Below are positions 27,614 to 36,260 of a stretch of 64,000 nucleotides of DNA, in pieces (the first letter of the stretch is position 1; each line of letters starts with the position of its first letter). The notes beneath the pieces were generated by a model. That model did no database searches. It had not been told where the DNA came from and worked only from the letters and a program-made list of their open reading frames with translations. The stretch is from NCBI GenBank assembly GCA_017398045.1, contig JAFQHI010000018.1:1-64000 (forward strand), read 5' to 3'. A program made the position numbers and the translations under genes. The DNA is from Alistipes sp. (lineage in GTDB: Bacteria; Bacteroidota; Bacteroidia; Bacteroidales; Rikenellaceae).

Positions 27614-30430
27614 TTGGAGAAAAGAACCATAAAATATCTCATTTTAGCGGCCTTGCTGCTCACCTCGGCCCAATGGGTCTTCGGTCTGCGTCCGCCCCAC
27701 CTGCTGGAGGCGACACGGATGCAGGACTCGTTGCGCCGCATCGAGGCGACGGCTCCGTTGCAGGATTCGACAGCCACGACACCGCTCCTCTCCGAGCGCG
27801 AGATGCGTCGTGAGGTGCGTCGCCGCCGTGCAGCCGAGCGCGCCCTCGCTCAAAACGGCACCCGCATCGAGTCCGACTCCACGGCCATCGATTCGACCCG
27901 TCAGGATTCGATTCCGGCCGACACCGCAGCCGTCGATTCATCGAAGATGCCCCGTCCGGCCGGCAAATTCATCGACGACCCCATCATCGGTCAAAACTCC
28001 GACTCGCTGGTCTATGACGTGCGCAACAAGTTGGTCTATGTCTATAACCAGGGCGATGTCACCTACCAGACGAGCAACCTGAAGGCCGACTTCATGCAAA
28101 TCGACCTCAACACGAAGCGTGTCTATGCCTACGGCAAGCCCGACTCGGTGGATGGCAAATGGACCTCGACCAAACCCGAATATACGGAGGGGGATGCCAG
28201 CTACCGCATGGACACCATCACCTACAACATCGATACGAAGAAGGCCAAAATCAAGGGCGTAGCGACCCAGCAGGGCGACGGCTGGCTGGTCGGTGGCTCC
28301 GTAAAGAAGATGACCGACAACACGATTAACATCGAGAACGGTAAATACACCACCTGCGAGGATACGGACCACCCGCACTTCTACCTGGCGATGACCAAAG
28401 CCAAAGTCATCCCGGGCAAGAAGGTCATCACGGGTCCGGCCTATCTGGTGCTGGAGGATGTGCCGATTTACTTCCTCGGCATCCCCGAAGGCTTCTTCCC
28501 CATCAGTTCGGGTCCGAAATCGGGTCTGCTGATGCCCACCTTTGGTGAGGAGTACTCGAAGGGCTTCTTCCTGCGCGATTTGGGTTACTATTTCACCCTC
28601 GGTCAGCACGCCGATTTAGCGGTGCGCGGCGGTATCTACACGCTCGGTTCATGGGAGGCTTCGGCCGCCTCGCGCTACATCAAGCGATACAAATACAGCG
28701 GCAGCTTCAACCTCCAATATTCGAATATCAAGACCGGAGAAAAGGGTGAGCCGGACTACATCAAACAGAAGAACTTCCGCATCCAATGGGCCCACCAGCA
28801 GGACCCCAAGGCCAACCCGGGTTCGACCTTCTCGGCCTCGGTAAACTTTGCCACGAGTGGCTACAACAAGTACTCGGCCACCAACCTGAACGATATTCTC
28901 TCGACGCAGACCAACTCGTCGATTTCGTTCTCGAAGAATTGGGCCGGTACCCCCTTCTCGCTCTCGGCAAACATGGCCATTTCGCAGAACTCGCAAAACG
29001 AGAGTATCTCGGTTACGCTGCCGACGATGGTCTTCAATATGTCGCGCATCTACCCCTTCAAACGCAAGGAGAAGGTGGGCAAGGACCGCTGGTATGAGAA
29101 GATTTCGATGCAGTACACGGGTAAGCTGACCAACTCGGTAACCACCACCGAGGATAAGATTCTCTCGCGTGAGACGTTCGACAACATGAAGAACGGCGTG
29201 GAACATTCGATACCCGTTTCGGCTTCGTTCAACATCCTGAACTACATCAACTTCTCGCCCTCGTTCAACTACAACGAGAAGTGGTATTTCAAGCGTCAGG
29301 AGTATGAGTGGAACCCCATCACGAACCAGACCGATACGCTGGCTCCCGAGTATGGTTTCTACCGCCTGTACAACTACTCGCTCTCGGCCTCGGCCTCGAC
29401 AACCGTCTATGGTATGTTCGACTTCACGAAGAAGAAGCGCGACAGAAAGATTCAGGCCATCCGCCACACCATTTCGCCCTCGATTGGTTTCTCCTACGCC
29501 CCCGACTTCTCGGACCCCAAGTATGGCTACTACCGCACACGGCAGACCGACTCGACGGGTCGTTTTACGACCTACTCGCCCTATGCCATCAACGCCTACG
29601 GTGTCCCCTCGTCGGGCCGCTCGATGTCGATGAACTTTTCCTTGTCGCAGAATCTGGAGATGAAGGTACTCTCGAAGCGCGACACGTCGGGCGTAAAGAA
29701 AATTAAACTGATTGATGAGTTGCGTTTAAGTGCCTCGTATAACTTCCTGGCCGACTCGATGCGCCTCTCGACCATCCCCGTATCGTTCCGCACGACCATC
29801 TTCAAGAACTTCGGTATCAACTTCTCGACAACGCTCGACCCCTATCGCGTCACGCCCGAGGGTCGCCGTATCGACAAGCTCTTCTTCCCGGGTCGTCTTA
29901 CGTCACTCGGCTGGTCGTTCGGCTACTCCTTCAAATCGAGCCAGGACCGCGCACAGCAGGCCGTGAACGATATCACCACCCTGCCACCGGAGTACCAAAA
30001 CCCCTTCCATGACCCCTACGGCCACATGGACCCCGTCCTGCGAAGGCAATATATGGCGCAGAGCTATTACGACTTCTCGCTGCCATGGAATTTCGGCTTT
30101 AACTATGCCGTCAACTACTCGATATCGTACGTGAATAACGGCACGACGGGTTATCGCAAGAACATCACCCAGACGGTCGGCTTCAACGGCTCACTGAACA
30201 TCACCCCGAAGATGGGCGTCACGTTCCAGGGCGGTTATGATATCAAAGCCAACAAGCTGACCACCTCAAGCATCTCCATCACACGCGATTTGCACTGCTG
30301 GCAGATGTCCTTCTCGTGGATTCCCTTCGGCTTCCACCGCAGCTGGTCGTTCAATATCGGTGTCAAGGCCTCCTCGTTGCAGGATTTGAAGTACGACAAG
30401 TCGCAGTCGATGTACGACAACCTGTATTAG
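27614..30430 (+). CDS. lptD: LPS assembly outer membrane protein LptD
   Basis: This 938-residue protein has a signal peptide, an OstA/LptA-like N-terminal domain (about 115-290) and a long C-terminal beta-barrel rich in aromatic and polar repeats, as in LptD. LptD inserts lipopolysaccharide into the outer leaflet. The frame has no ATG before the signal peptide: MEKRTIKYLILAALLLTS starts with TTG at 27614, and the next ATG (27719) would remove the signal peptide. An in-frame stop lies at 27584, so TTG is the only reasonable start seen. A composite repeat follows directly after the stop. The gene is convergent with tamL. Confidence 0.88.
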   Translation: MEKRTIKYLILAALLLTSAQWVFGLRPPHLLEATRMQDSLRRIEATAPLQDSTATTPLLSEREMRREVRRRRAAERALAQNGTRIESDSTAIDSTRQDSIPADTAAVDSSKMPRPAGKFIDDPIIGQNSDSLVYDVRNKLVYVYNQGDVTYQTSNLKADFMQIDLNTKRVYAYGKPDSVDGKWTSTKPEYTEGDASYRMDTITYNIDTKKAKIKGVATQQGDGWLVGGSVKKMTDNTINIENGKYTTCEDTDHPHFYLAMTKAKVIPGKKVITGPAYLVLEDVPIYFLGIPEGFFPISSGPKSGLLMPTFGEEYSKGFFLRDLGYYFTLGQHADLAVRGGIYTLGSWEASAASRYIKRYKYSGSFNLQYSNIKTGEKGEPDYIKQKNFRIQWAHQQDPKANPGSTFSASVNFATSGYNKYSATNLNDILSTQTNSSISFSKNWAGTPFSLSANMAISQNSQNESISVTLPTMVFNMSRIYPFKRKEKVGKDRWYEKISMQYTGKLTNSVTTTEDKILSRETFDNMKNGVEHSIPVSASFNILNYINFSPSFNYNEKWYFKRQEYEWNPITNQTDTLAPEYGFYRLYNYSLSASASTTVYGMFDFTKKKRDRKIQAIRHTISPSIGFSYAPDFSDPKYGYYRTRQTDSTGRFTTYSPYAINAYGVPSSGRSMSMNFSLSQNLEMKVLSKRDTSGVKKIKLIDELRLSASYNFLADSMRLSTIPVSFRTTIFKNFGINFSTTLDPYRVTPEGRRIDKLFFPGRLTSLGWSFGYSFKSSQDRAQQAVNDITTLPPEYQNPFHDPYGHMDPVLRRQYMAQSYYDFSLPWNFGFNYAVNYSISYVNNGTTGYRKNITQTVGFNGSLNITPKMGVTFQGGYDIKANKLTTSSISITRDLHCWQMSFSWIPFGFHRSWSFNIGVKASSLQDLKYDKSQSMYDNLY

Positions 30431-30550
30431 AGCGAAGAGGGAAGAGGGAAGAGGGAAGAGGTAAAGTTCCTTAAGGGTGCTTAAGGAGGCTTAAGGGAAT
30501 CCCTTTAGTAACCTTTAGCAACCTTTAGCAACCTTTAGTTGCCCTTCGCG
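30428..30550 (+). repeat. Composite repeat copy 4 with CCTTTAG extension
   Basis: Starting at the lptD stop, the plus strand has GAGCGAAGAGGGAAGAGG units, then AAAGTTCCTTAAGG and CTTAAG motifs about 11 bp apart. An additional CCTTTAGCAA array with a 10-bp period (about 30502-30541) follows. Order and orientation relative to the gene match the copy after the GT90 gene. Confidence 0.75.
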
Positions 30551-30562
30551 CCTTTTACTACC

Positions 30563-30588
30563 CCCCCCCGCCAAGAGCGGGGTTTTTG
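30563..30588 (+). terminator. Rho-independent terminator of lptD
   Basis: CCCCGC pairs with GCGGGG around a five-base loop (30566-30582), followed by a five-T run. It lies just past the composite repeat. Confidence 0.7.
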
Positions 30589-30706
30589 ATTTTAGAGGAG
30601 CAGATTTTGGGCTTCGCAAAGTAGGACGCGGATGGGACATACAACTAGTATTTCCCATTCGCGGACTGCGAGGTAAGTGCAAAATATGCCCTATAAAATC
30701 GAAAAA
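30584..30706. repeat. 3'-end palindrome family, copy D
   Basis: The outer arms TTTTTGATTTTAGAGG and CCTATAAAATCGAAAAA pair. The inner GCGGATGGGA and TCCCATTCGC flank a diverged core (ACATAC-AACTA-GTATT). The element ends at the tamL stop codon. Arm sequences differ from copy C in the inner stem while remaining complementary. Confidence 0.75.
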
Positions 30707-33091
30707 TCAGAAGGGGTAACCCACACCGAAATTTAAGGCCGTATTCTTCCAGCGGAAGTTGTGAATCCACCGCTCACCGGAAGGGCGGTTGGGGTTGTGG
30801 AGTTGAACACCCCAGTCGAGGCGAAGGACGGCAAATTTGATATCGAGGCGAATACCGAGACCGGTATTAAAACCGAGTTGCTTATAAAAGTCATCGATAT
30901 GGAAGACCGCCTCCTCGGCATACTCGGAGGGGTTGGACTCGAGGTACCAGATGTTACCCAGGTCGAGGAAGGTGGCACCATGCACGATGCCCCATATCGG
31001 GAAGCGGAATTCGAGGTTGGCCTCGAGTTTCATATCACCGAGCTGGGTCGGGAAGGCGGAGTCGGGTTCGGGAACGGAACCCGGGCCGAGGGTACGAGGG
31101 GCCCAACCGCGCATACTGTTCGAGCCACCGGCATAGAAGAGGCGGTCGAAGGGTACGGCATCGGAGTTGCCATAGGCACGGGCCACACCGCCATAGATGC
31201 GACCGGCCAGGGCCGTCTTTTCACCCAGCACCACCTTGTGGCTGAGGCTCAAATCACCACGCAAATACTGCGAATAGCGAATCCCGAAGAGGGTGTAGTA
31301 ATCGCGTCCCTCGCGCTTATCGGAGAAGAGACGCTCCGCAAGGTCGAGCAGGTTGCCTGCACTCTCAAAGTTGAAGCGGAAGAGCGTGGCGTTTCCTCCC
31401 AGGTTGCGACGCTGGTTGTTGTAGGTGTAGCTGAACGAAAGGCCCGCAATAAGCTGGGTTTTGTAGCTGTTGATAAGGTACTTATTCTGCGTCGATGCGA
31501 GGAAGGTGGAGTCCAGACGGCTCACATTGACCACATTGATATCAATCGGGCGCAACATGAAGTTCGAGTAACCGCGATTGGCCCATTGGTAGCCCAGGCC
31601 GATGGAGGTCAGTGTGCGACGGTAATAGGGACGGTCCTGGAAATTGACCGAGGCCTCGAGCTTGGTTTTGGGCTGGATGACCGAGCGGATGCGATGCTCA
31701 CCGGGCAGCAGGAAGCGCGGGAAGGTAAGGCCGGCCGACACGCCCAGTTCCGTAGCGCGACGCATGGCGGCATCTTTGGCCTTCATAAATTCGTATCCGC
31801 CCGTGAAGGAGATATCGAGGGCCTCAGCACCACGGAAGATGTTGCGATTCTGGTAGCCCACGGTCGCCTTCAGGCCGTAGAAACTCGAGGTGGTTGAACC
31901 CTCCAGCTCAATCTTCGCGCTCTGCTTCAACGTGGGCGAGCAGAGGATGTCGCAGGCGAGCAGGCCCTCGGTGCGGGGTTGCAGGATGGTCTGCTCCCCC
32001 TCGAAGTCATCCACGCGAATCGTATCGACACACGTCACACGCTCCTCCTCCTCGCGGAAGGAGATTTTGGCACTTCTGAAGTAGCCCAACGAAGTCAGCT
32101 CGGCATAGGTGCGCTCAACCTCCGAAGGGGCATAGCGTTGTCCCTTCTCGAGCGACACGGCACGACGCAACACGGACGGACGCAGTAAGAGTCGTCTATC
32201 ATAAACGATATCCAACCCGCGATAGGCGAGCGTATCGAGGTGCAAATCGAGGCTGTCGAGCGAGGTGGTCGTATTGGGGAGCAGGCTCGGGTCATAGTCG
32301 GGCAGGATGTGAAGCTTGCCGACCTGATAAACGAGGTTATCCTCCCATTGAGCCTCACCGCGCTCGTTGTACCCCACGAGATGCTGTTTGACCACCATCT
32401 TCACATCCACCGTGCGGTCCGAGCGCAACGTATCGGCCACATATTCGATATTCTCGACCGAGAAGTTGTAGTAGCCCAACTCCTTAAGGTAGGTCGTCAG
32501 TCGTTCGCGCTCGGCATCGAGCATCGTAATATCGAACCGTTCACCCTCCCGCAGGAGCGTATTGACCGTATCGGCCAGGATGAGGGGTTCGAGGTTGCGG
32601 TCGCGGAATTCGTAGTCGAGTGAGCGGATGCGGTAGGGTTCGCGCTGGCGTACCCGATAGGTCACCGTGGCCCGCTTACGCTTGGTGGTATCGACCTCGA
32701 ACGTGGAGCCGGAGCGGAAGAAGCCCTTCGAATCCATGAATACCTTCAGGTTCTGCGCACTGCGACGGGTGTAGTTTTCGTCGAGCAGCACAGCCTCTTC
32801 ACCCACACGGCGTTTCCAATTGTTCCAACCGTTGTGTTTCGAGGAGTCGGCCTGCTCATAGAGCCACACATAGAAGTTGGTCCCCAGAATACGTTTATTG
32901 GGGGTCTGACGGACAAATTTTTCAAACTCCTCTTTGGGGATGCGCTCCCGACGCGGAGCCTCCTTGTCGGTCTTGATGCGCACCTTGTGGAGCAGGTACT
33001 CGCCATCGGGAATATAGCGCGTCACCGAGCAGGCCGTTCCGAAGAGGAGCGACACAACCGCCAGCAGCAACCATAAAACCCGATGTTTCAT
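30707..33091 (-). CDS. tamL: BamA/TamA-family outer membrane lipoprotein (TamL-like)
   Basis: The 794-residue protein has a lipobox (LLFGTACSVTRYIP, Cys at about 21), POTRA-like repeats (about 25-400) and a C-terminal Omp85 beta-barrel ending in an aromatic residue (GVGYPF). The motif GGSNSMRGWAPRTLGPG at about 675-690 is the conserved barrel lid-lock region. Lipidated Omp85 proteins of Bacteroidota are called TamL, partners of TamB in outer membrane assembly or lipid transport. No tamB gene adjoins it; nitroreductase and dapF-like genes do. Convergent with lptD. Confidence 0.88.
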   Translation of the reverse strand: MKHRVLWLLLAVVSLLFGTACSVTRYIPDGEYLLHKVRIKTDKEAPRRERIPKEEFEKFVRQTPNKRILGTNFYVWLYEQADSSKHNGWNNWKRRVGEEAVLLDENYTRRSAQNLKVFMDSKGFFRSGSTFEVDTTKRKRATVTYRVRQREPYRIRSLDYEFRDRNLEPLILADTVNTLLREGERFDITMLDAERERLTTYLKELGYYNFSVENIEYVADTLRSDRTVDVKMVVKQHLVGYNERGEAQWEDNLVYQVGKLHILPDYDPSLLPNTTTSLDSLDLHLDTLAYRGLDIVYDRRLLLRPSVLRRAVSLEKGQRYAPSEVERTYAELTSLGYFRSAKISFREEEERVTCVDTIRVDDFEGEQTILQPRTEGLLACDILCSPTLKQSAKIELEGSTTSSFYGLKATVGYQNRNIFRGAEALDISFTGGYEFMKAKDAAMRRATELGVSAGLTFPRFLLPGEHRIRSVIQPKTKLEASVNFQDRPYYRRTLTSIGLGYQWANRGYSNFMLRPIDINVVNVSRLDSTFLASTQNKYLINSYKTQLIAGLSFSYTYNNQRRNLGGNATLFRFNFESAGNLLDLAERLFSDKREGRDYYTLFGIRYSQYLRGDLSLSHKVVLGEKTALAGRIYGGVARAYGNSDAVPFDRLFYAGGSNSMRGWAPRTLGPGSVPEPDSAFPTQLGDMKLEANLEFRFPIWGIVHGATFLDLGNIWYLESNPSEYAEEAVFHIDDFYKQLGFNTGLGIRLDIKFAVLRLDWGVQLHNPNRPSGERWIHNFRWKNTALNFGVGYPF

Positions 33092-33104
33092 CCGAACAAT
33101 CCTT

Positions 33105-33851
33105 TTACTGATTCATAAAACCGCGCTCTTTAAGCAGGGCGAGGTAGGCCTGCGAGATGGCCACATTGTCGCTCTTCACGTAACGACGCTCGGTGAAGAT
33201 ACGGGCCAGGTTCGGCAGGTTGTTCTCCGCGAGGAGCTGTTTGGTCAGCTCCGACTCTTCGCGCTCGGCCCACAGCTCGTCAATCTCGGCGGCCGTATAG
33301 TCGTTGTAGGTCTCGAAATGGACCACGGCATCGAGCGGCAGGCGGTCGGTCAGCTCGGGCTTTTCGTCGGGATAACCCATCACGAGGGTCGTAATGGGCA
33401 GTACCCCCTTCGGGAGGTTCAGCACGCGCACGATGTCTCCGGCCGTATAGAGCGTTGTGCCGAGGTAGCAGATACCCAGTCCGCGCTCCTCGGCTGCCAA
33501 GGCCAGATTCTGGGCAGAGAGCAGCGCATCCGTAGCGGCCGTGAGGAACCAGGCAAAGTTGTCGTAGGCAGGTTCGGCATCCCGCTGACGGCACCACATC
33601 GAGAAGCGATGCACATCGGCACAGATGGTCACCACGCAGGGGGCCTCAACGACCATCTGCTGACCAAAGTGGCAAGGCAGGAGCTTCTCGCGCATCGCCT
33701 TTTCGCGGGTCACGACAAGCGAATAGAGTTGCATATTGCCGCAGGTCGAGGCACGCGAAGCGGCCTCCAGCATTTCGCGCAACTCCTCCTCGGGAATCGG
33801 GGTCGATTTGAATCGACGAATCGAACGGTGTTTAAGTATGGTATTCATCAT
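33105..33851 (-). CDS. Nitroreductase-family flavoprotein
   Basis: This 248-residue protein fits the NfsA/FRP-like nitroreductase family, which reduces nitro compounds or quinones with FMN and NAD(P)H. The N terminus has RSIRRFKSTPIPEEEL (FMN contact) and the middle has GICYLGTTLY and LPITTLVMGYPDE. The length is typical. It is 13 bp before tamL and 6 bp after the dapF-like gene, so the three form an operon, though no functional link is evident. Confidence 0.9.
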   Translation of the reverse strand: MMNTILKHRSIRRFKSTPIPEEELREMLEAASRASTCGNMQLYSLVVTREKAMREKLLPCHFGQQMVVEAPCVVTICADVHRFSMWCRQRDAEPAYDNFAWFLTAATDALLSAQNLALAAEERGLGICYLGTTLYTAGDIVRVLNLPKGVLPITTLVMGYPDEKPELTDRLPLDAVVHFETYNDYTAAEIDELWAEREESELTKQLLAENNLPNLARIFTERRYVKSDNVAISQAYLALLKERGFMNQ

Positions 33852-33857
33852 CGCTCT

Positions 33858-34814
33858 TTAGGCTTGAATGGTTTGCAAAAATCGGTCATATTCGGCCTTC
33901 TCGGCCTCATTGATGCGGAAAGGCTCCTCTTCGGAGTAACGCTCCGCCTCGAAATCGAGTGCCAGCAGTCCCTCACCTTCGTAGGTGGCGTTGCCCGAGA
34001 GGGTGGTCAGCAGCCCCTCGTCGCTCCGCTGCGAGCAGCAACGCACGCGACCGCCACTGTTCAGCACCGTAATCGGCTCTCCGTGTCGGCAGTAGCCCAT
34101 CAGGCAGGCGGCCGTCGAAGAGGCGGTCATGGCCGTGCCGCACGAGGCGGTAAGCCCGACGCCCCGCTCATAGGTGGCCGTATAGATGGTCTGATTCCCC
34201 AGCGGACGGTAAAAGCTGACGTTGGTACCATAAGGGAGGATGTCGCCCAGCTGTTTCACCTTTTCACCGAGGGCCGACAGAAAGTCGAGGTCAATCGCAT
34301 CGACGGCAGCCACCAGGTGCGGATTGCCCAAATTGAGGTAGGTAAAACGCAACGATTCGTCGAGCGACGGAATCACCTCCCCCACAAACCCCTGCTTGCG
34401 CCCCATCGAGGGGAGAAAATCGGGGGTCGAGAGGCGAATCCCGATACCTACGCAGTAGGTGGGAATCGAACCGAAAATCGGCTCTTCGCGCCTGATAGCA
34501 TGGCGTTTGCCCCCCGAAAAGAGGTCGAACGTATCCCTTTCGCCCACATACTGTTGGGCCTGACGCGCCACACAACGGATACCGTTGCCGCACATCTCGG
34601 CCTCCGACCCGTCGGTATTGAACATCCGCATCCCGTACTCTTCGCCCACGGCAACGGTCAAGAGCAACCCATCGGTATGCCCCACCTCCCGACACAGACG
34701 GGCGATGAGCGACGGTCTTTCGGCCAACTTTTCGAGTTGCGGCTCACGCACGGCATCGAGCATCAGAAATCTATTCCCCGACCCATGGCAAAGTATGTAC
34801 TTTGTAATCAGCAT
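33858..34814 (-). CDS. dapF: Diaminopimelate epimerase-like protein (DapF family)
   Basis: The 318-residue product has the DapF two-cysteine fold. [14 protein letters not shown] (first catalytic Cys) and [11 protein letters not shown] (second catalytic Cys) are present, together with GNPHLV and YERGVG. DapF makes meso-diaminopimelate for peptidoglycan and lysine. Differences are notable: the N-terminal GND(F/Y) motif reads GNRF, and the usual GETxACGSG is GLTASCGTA. At 318 residues it is longer than the usual 270-280. It probably keeps racemase chemistry, but another substrate cannot be excluded. Confidence 0.75.
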   Translation of the reverse strand: MLITKYILCHGSGNRFLMLDAVREPQLEKLAERPSLIARLCREVGHTDGLLLTVAVGEEYGMRMFNTDGSEAEMCGNGIRCVARQAQQYVGERDTFDLFSGGKRHAIRREEPIFGSIPTYCVGIGIRLSTPDFLPSMGRKQGFVGEVIPSLDESLRFTYLNLGNPHLVAAVDAIDLDFLSALGEKVKQLGDILPYGTNVSFYRPLGNQTIYTATYERGVGLTASCGTAMTASSTAACLMGYCRHGEPITVLNSGGRVRCCSQRSDEGLLTTLSGNATYEGEGLLALDFEAERYSEEEPFRINEAEKAEYDRFLQTIQA

Positions 34815-34905
34815 CTTTTCATTTTACGCCCCGAAAAACGGAGGCTTTAAGATTCAAAAATACGAAAAACAAAGGAAAAACCGCCCGTTTTTGGGAAAAT
34901 TTGCG

Positions 34906-34913
34906 TAAAATTG
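34906..34913 (+). promoter_or_regulatory. Possible promoter -7 box of alpha/beta hydrolase gene
   Basis: TAAAATTG is one base from TAnnTTTG and lies 17 bp before the ATG at 34931. It is weaker than the other boxes listed. Confidence 0.4.
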
Positions 34914-34930
34914 CAGAAAAGAACCACACT

Positions 34931-35746
34931 ATGACCGAAAAATTCATCATGGCGGGCCACACGCCCCTCCATATTTGCGACTCGGAAAAGGGCGAAAAAT
35001 GCGTCGTGTTGCTACACGGCTACCTCGAATCGCTGCTCGTCTGGGAGGATTTCATCCCCCTGCTTTACAAACAGATGCGGGTCGTCACGCTCGACCTGCC
35101 CGGCCACGGCATCTCGACCGTCGAGGGCGAATGCCACTCGATGGAGTTTCTGGCCGACGTGGTAGCCGAGGCGATGACATCACTCGGCGTGGAGCGTTTC
35201 ACCGTCGTGGGACACTCGATGGGCGGCTACGTAGCGTTGGCCCTCGCCGAGCGTCACGCCTCGCGATTAGAGGGTTTGGTGCTGTTCAGCTCGACACCCA
35301 ATCCCGATACGGAGGCAAAGCGCGAAAACCGTCGCCGCGAAATCGAGCTTATCAAGAGCGGCAAGAAGGAGCTGTTGGCACGCATGGCCCCTTCGGCCGG
35401 TTTTGCAGCCGTGAACCGCACCCGCATGAAGGAGTATATCGAGGATTTGACCGAGCAGGTACACGTCACGGAGGATGAGGGCATCATTGCCCTGCTCAAC
35501 GGCATGATGGCACGCAAAGACCAAAACGAGATGTTGCGCCAAAGCGATGTAAAACAACTCTTTATCCTGGGTCGTCAAGACGATTACATCCCCGTGGAGG
35601 TAGCCAAACAGCTGGTCGAAGCACATCCTCAAGCCGCGGTCGCATGGCTCGCCGATGCCGGCCACATGGGCTTTTTGGAGGAGCCTGCAACGGCAGCCGC
35701 AGCCCTGCTCAATTTTATGGGCCTTGCCTCGGAAAATAGGGAATAA
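34931..35746 (+). CDS. Alpha/beta hydrolase
   Basis: This 271-residue hydrolase has the oxyanion region LLHGYLES, the nucleophile elbow GHSMGG (Ser at about 98), the acid in GRQDDYIP and the histidine in DAGHMGF. The triad is complete. It resembles the BioH/MenH-like small esterases, but the substrate cannot be assigned. I chose the ATG at 34931 ([10 protein letters not shown]) rather than 34901. It lies 39 bp upstream of the DUF3127 gene, which has its own promoter box. Confidence 0.88.
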   Translation: MTEKFIMAGHTPLHICDSEKGEKCVVLLHGYLESLLVWEDFIPLLYKQMRVVTLDLPGHGISTVEGECHSMEFLADVVAEAMTSLGVERFTVVGHSMGGYVALALAERHASRLEGLVLFSSTPNPDTEAKRENRRREIELIKSGKKELLARMAPSAGFAAVNRTRMKEYIEDLTEQVHVTEDEGIIALLNGMMARKDQNEMLRQSDVKQLFILGRQDDYIPVEVAKQLVEAHPQAAVAWLADAGHMGFLEEPATAAAALLNFMGLASENRE

Positions 35747-35751
35747 AACAC

Positions 35752-35759
35752 TATCTTTG
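35752..35759 (+). promoter_or_regulatory. Promoter -7 box of DUF3127 gene
   Basis: TATCTTTG matches TAnnTTTG, 26 bp before the DUF3127 ATG. Confidence 0.6.
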
Positions 35760-35785
35760 CAACCAAACATTAAACACACAGCATT

Positions 35786-36163
35786 ATGGAATTTGAAGGA
35801 ACCGTATACAGAATCATGCCCGTCACGAAGGGTACGTCGGCCCGTGGCGATTGGCAGCGTCAGGATGTGATTTTCGACTATTCGGACGGAGGTAACTTTA
35901 CGCGCAAGATGTGCGTTACGTTCTTCAACCGTCCGGACGATGTAGCCAAGCTCCGCGAGGGTAGCCGCTATCAGGTTTCGGTCAATATCGACGCCCGCGA
36001 GTACAACGGCCGTTGGTTCACCGACATTCGCGCCTGGCGTCTGCAACCCGTCGAGGCGCAAGCCGCACCCGAGGCTCCCGCCATGCCCGACCTGCCGCCC
36101 CTTGCGGCCGAGCCGAGCTACGCCGCCGCTCCCCAACAGGAGGTGGACGACCTGCCGTTCTAA
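35786..36163 (+). CDS. DUF3127 domain protein
   Basis: This 125-residue DUF3127 protein is a small Bacteroidota protein with a predicted OB-like beta barrel (about 1-85, MEFEGTVYRIMPVTKG to FTDIRAWRLQPV). An acidic, Pro/Ala-rich C-terminal tail ends in DDLPF. The DDLPF-type tail is like that of single-stranded DNA-binding proteins, which recruit partners through an acidic C terminus. A nucleic-acid role is therefore a reasonable guess, but the family is uncharacterised. It is followed by a strong terminator. Confidence 0.9.
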   Translation: MEFEGTVYRIMPVTKGTSARGDWQRQDVIFDYSDGGNFTRKMCVTFFNRPDDVAKLREGSRYQVSVNIDAREYNGRWFTDIRAWRLQPVEAQAAPEAPAMPDLPPLAAEPSYAAAPQQEVDDLPF

Positions 36164-36200
36164 CCACACCGCCACGGAATGAAGGCAAACAGAAAAATGT

Positions 36201-36232
36201 GAGGCATCTGCTTGGCAGATGCCTCTATTTTA
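36201..36232 (+). terminator. Terminator after DUF3127 gene
   Basis: GAGGCATCTGC pairs perfectly with GCAGATGCCTC around a three-base loop, followed by TATTTTAT. Confidence 0.8.
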
Positions 36233-36234
36233 TG

Positions 36235-36242
36235 TATATTTG
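36235..36242 (+). promoter_or_regulatory. Promoter -7 box of GH97-GH51 operon
   Basis: TATATTTG matches TAnnTTTG and lies 18 bp before the GH97 ATG, immediately after the DUF3127 terminator. Confidence 0.65.
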
Positions 36243-36260
36243 TAACAAATCGCCTTTTGT

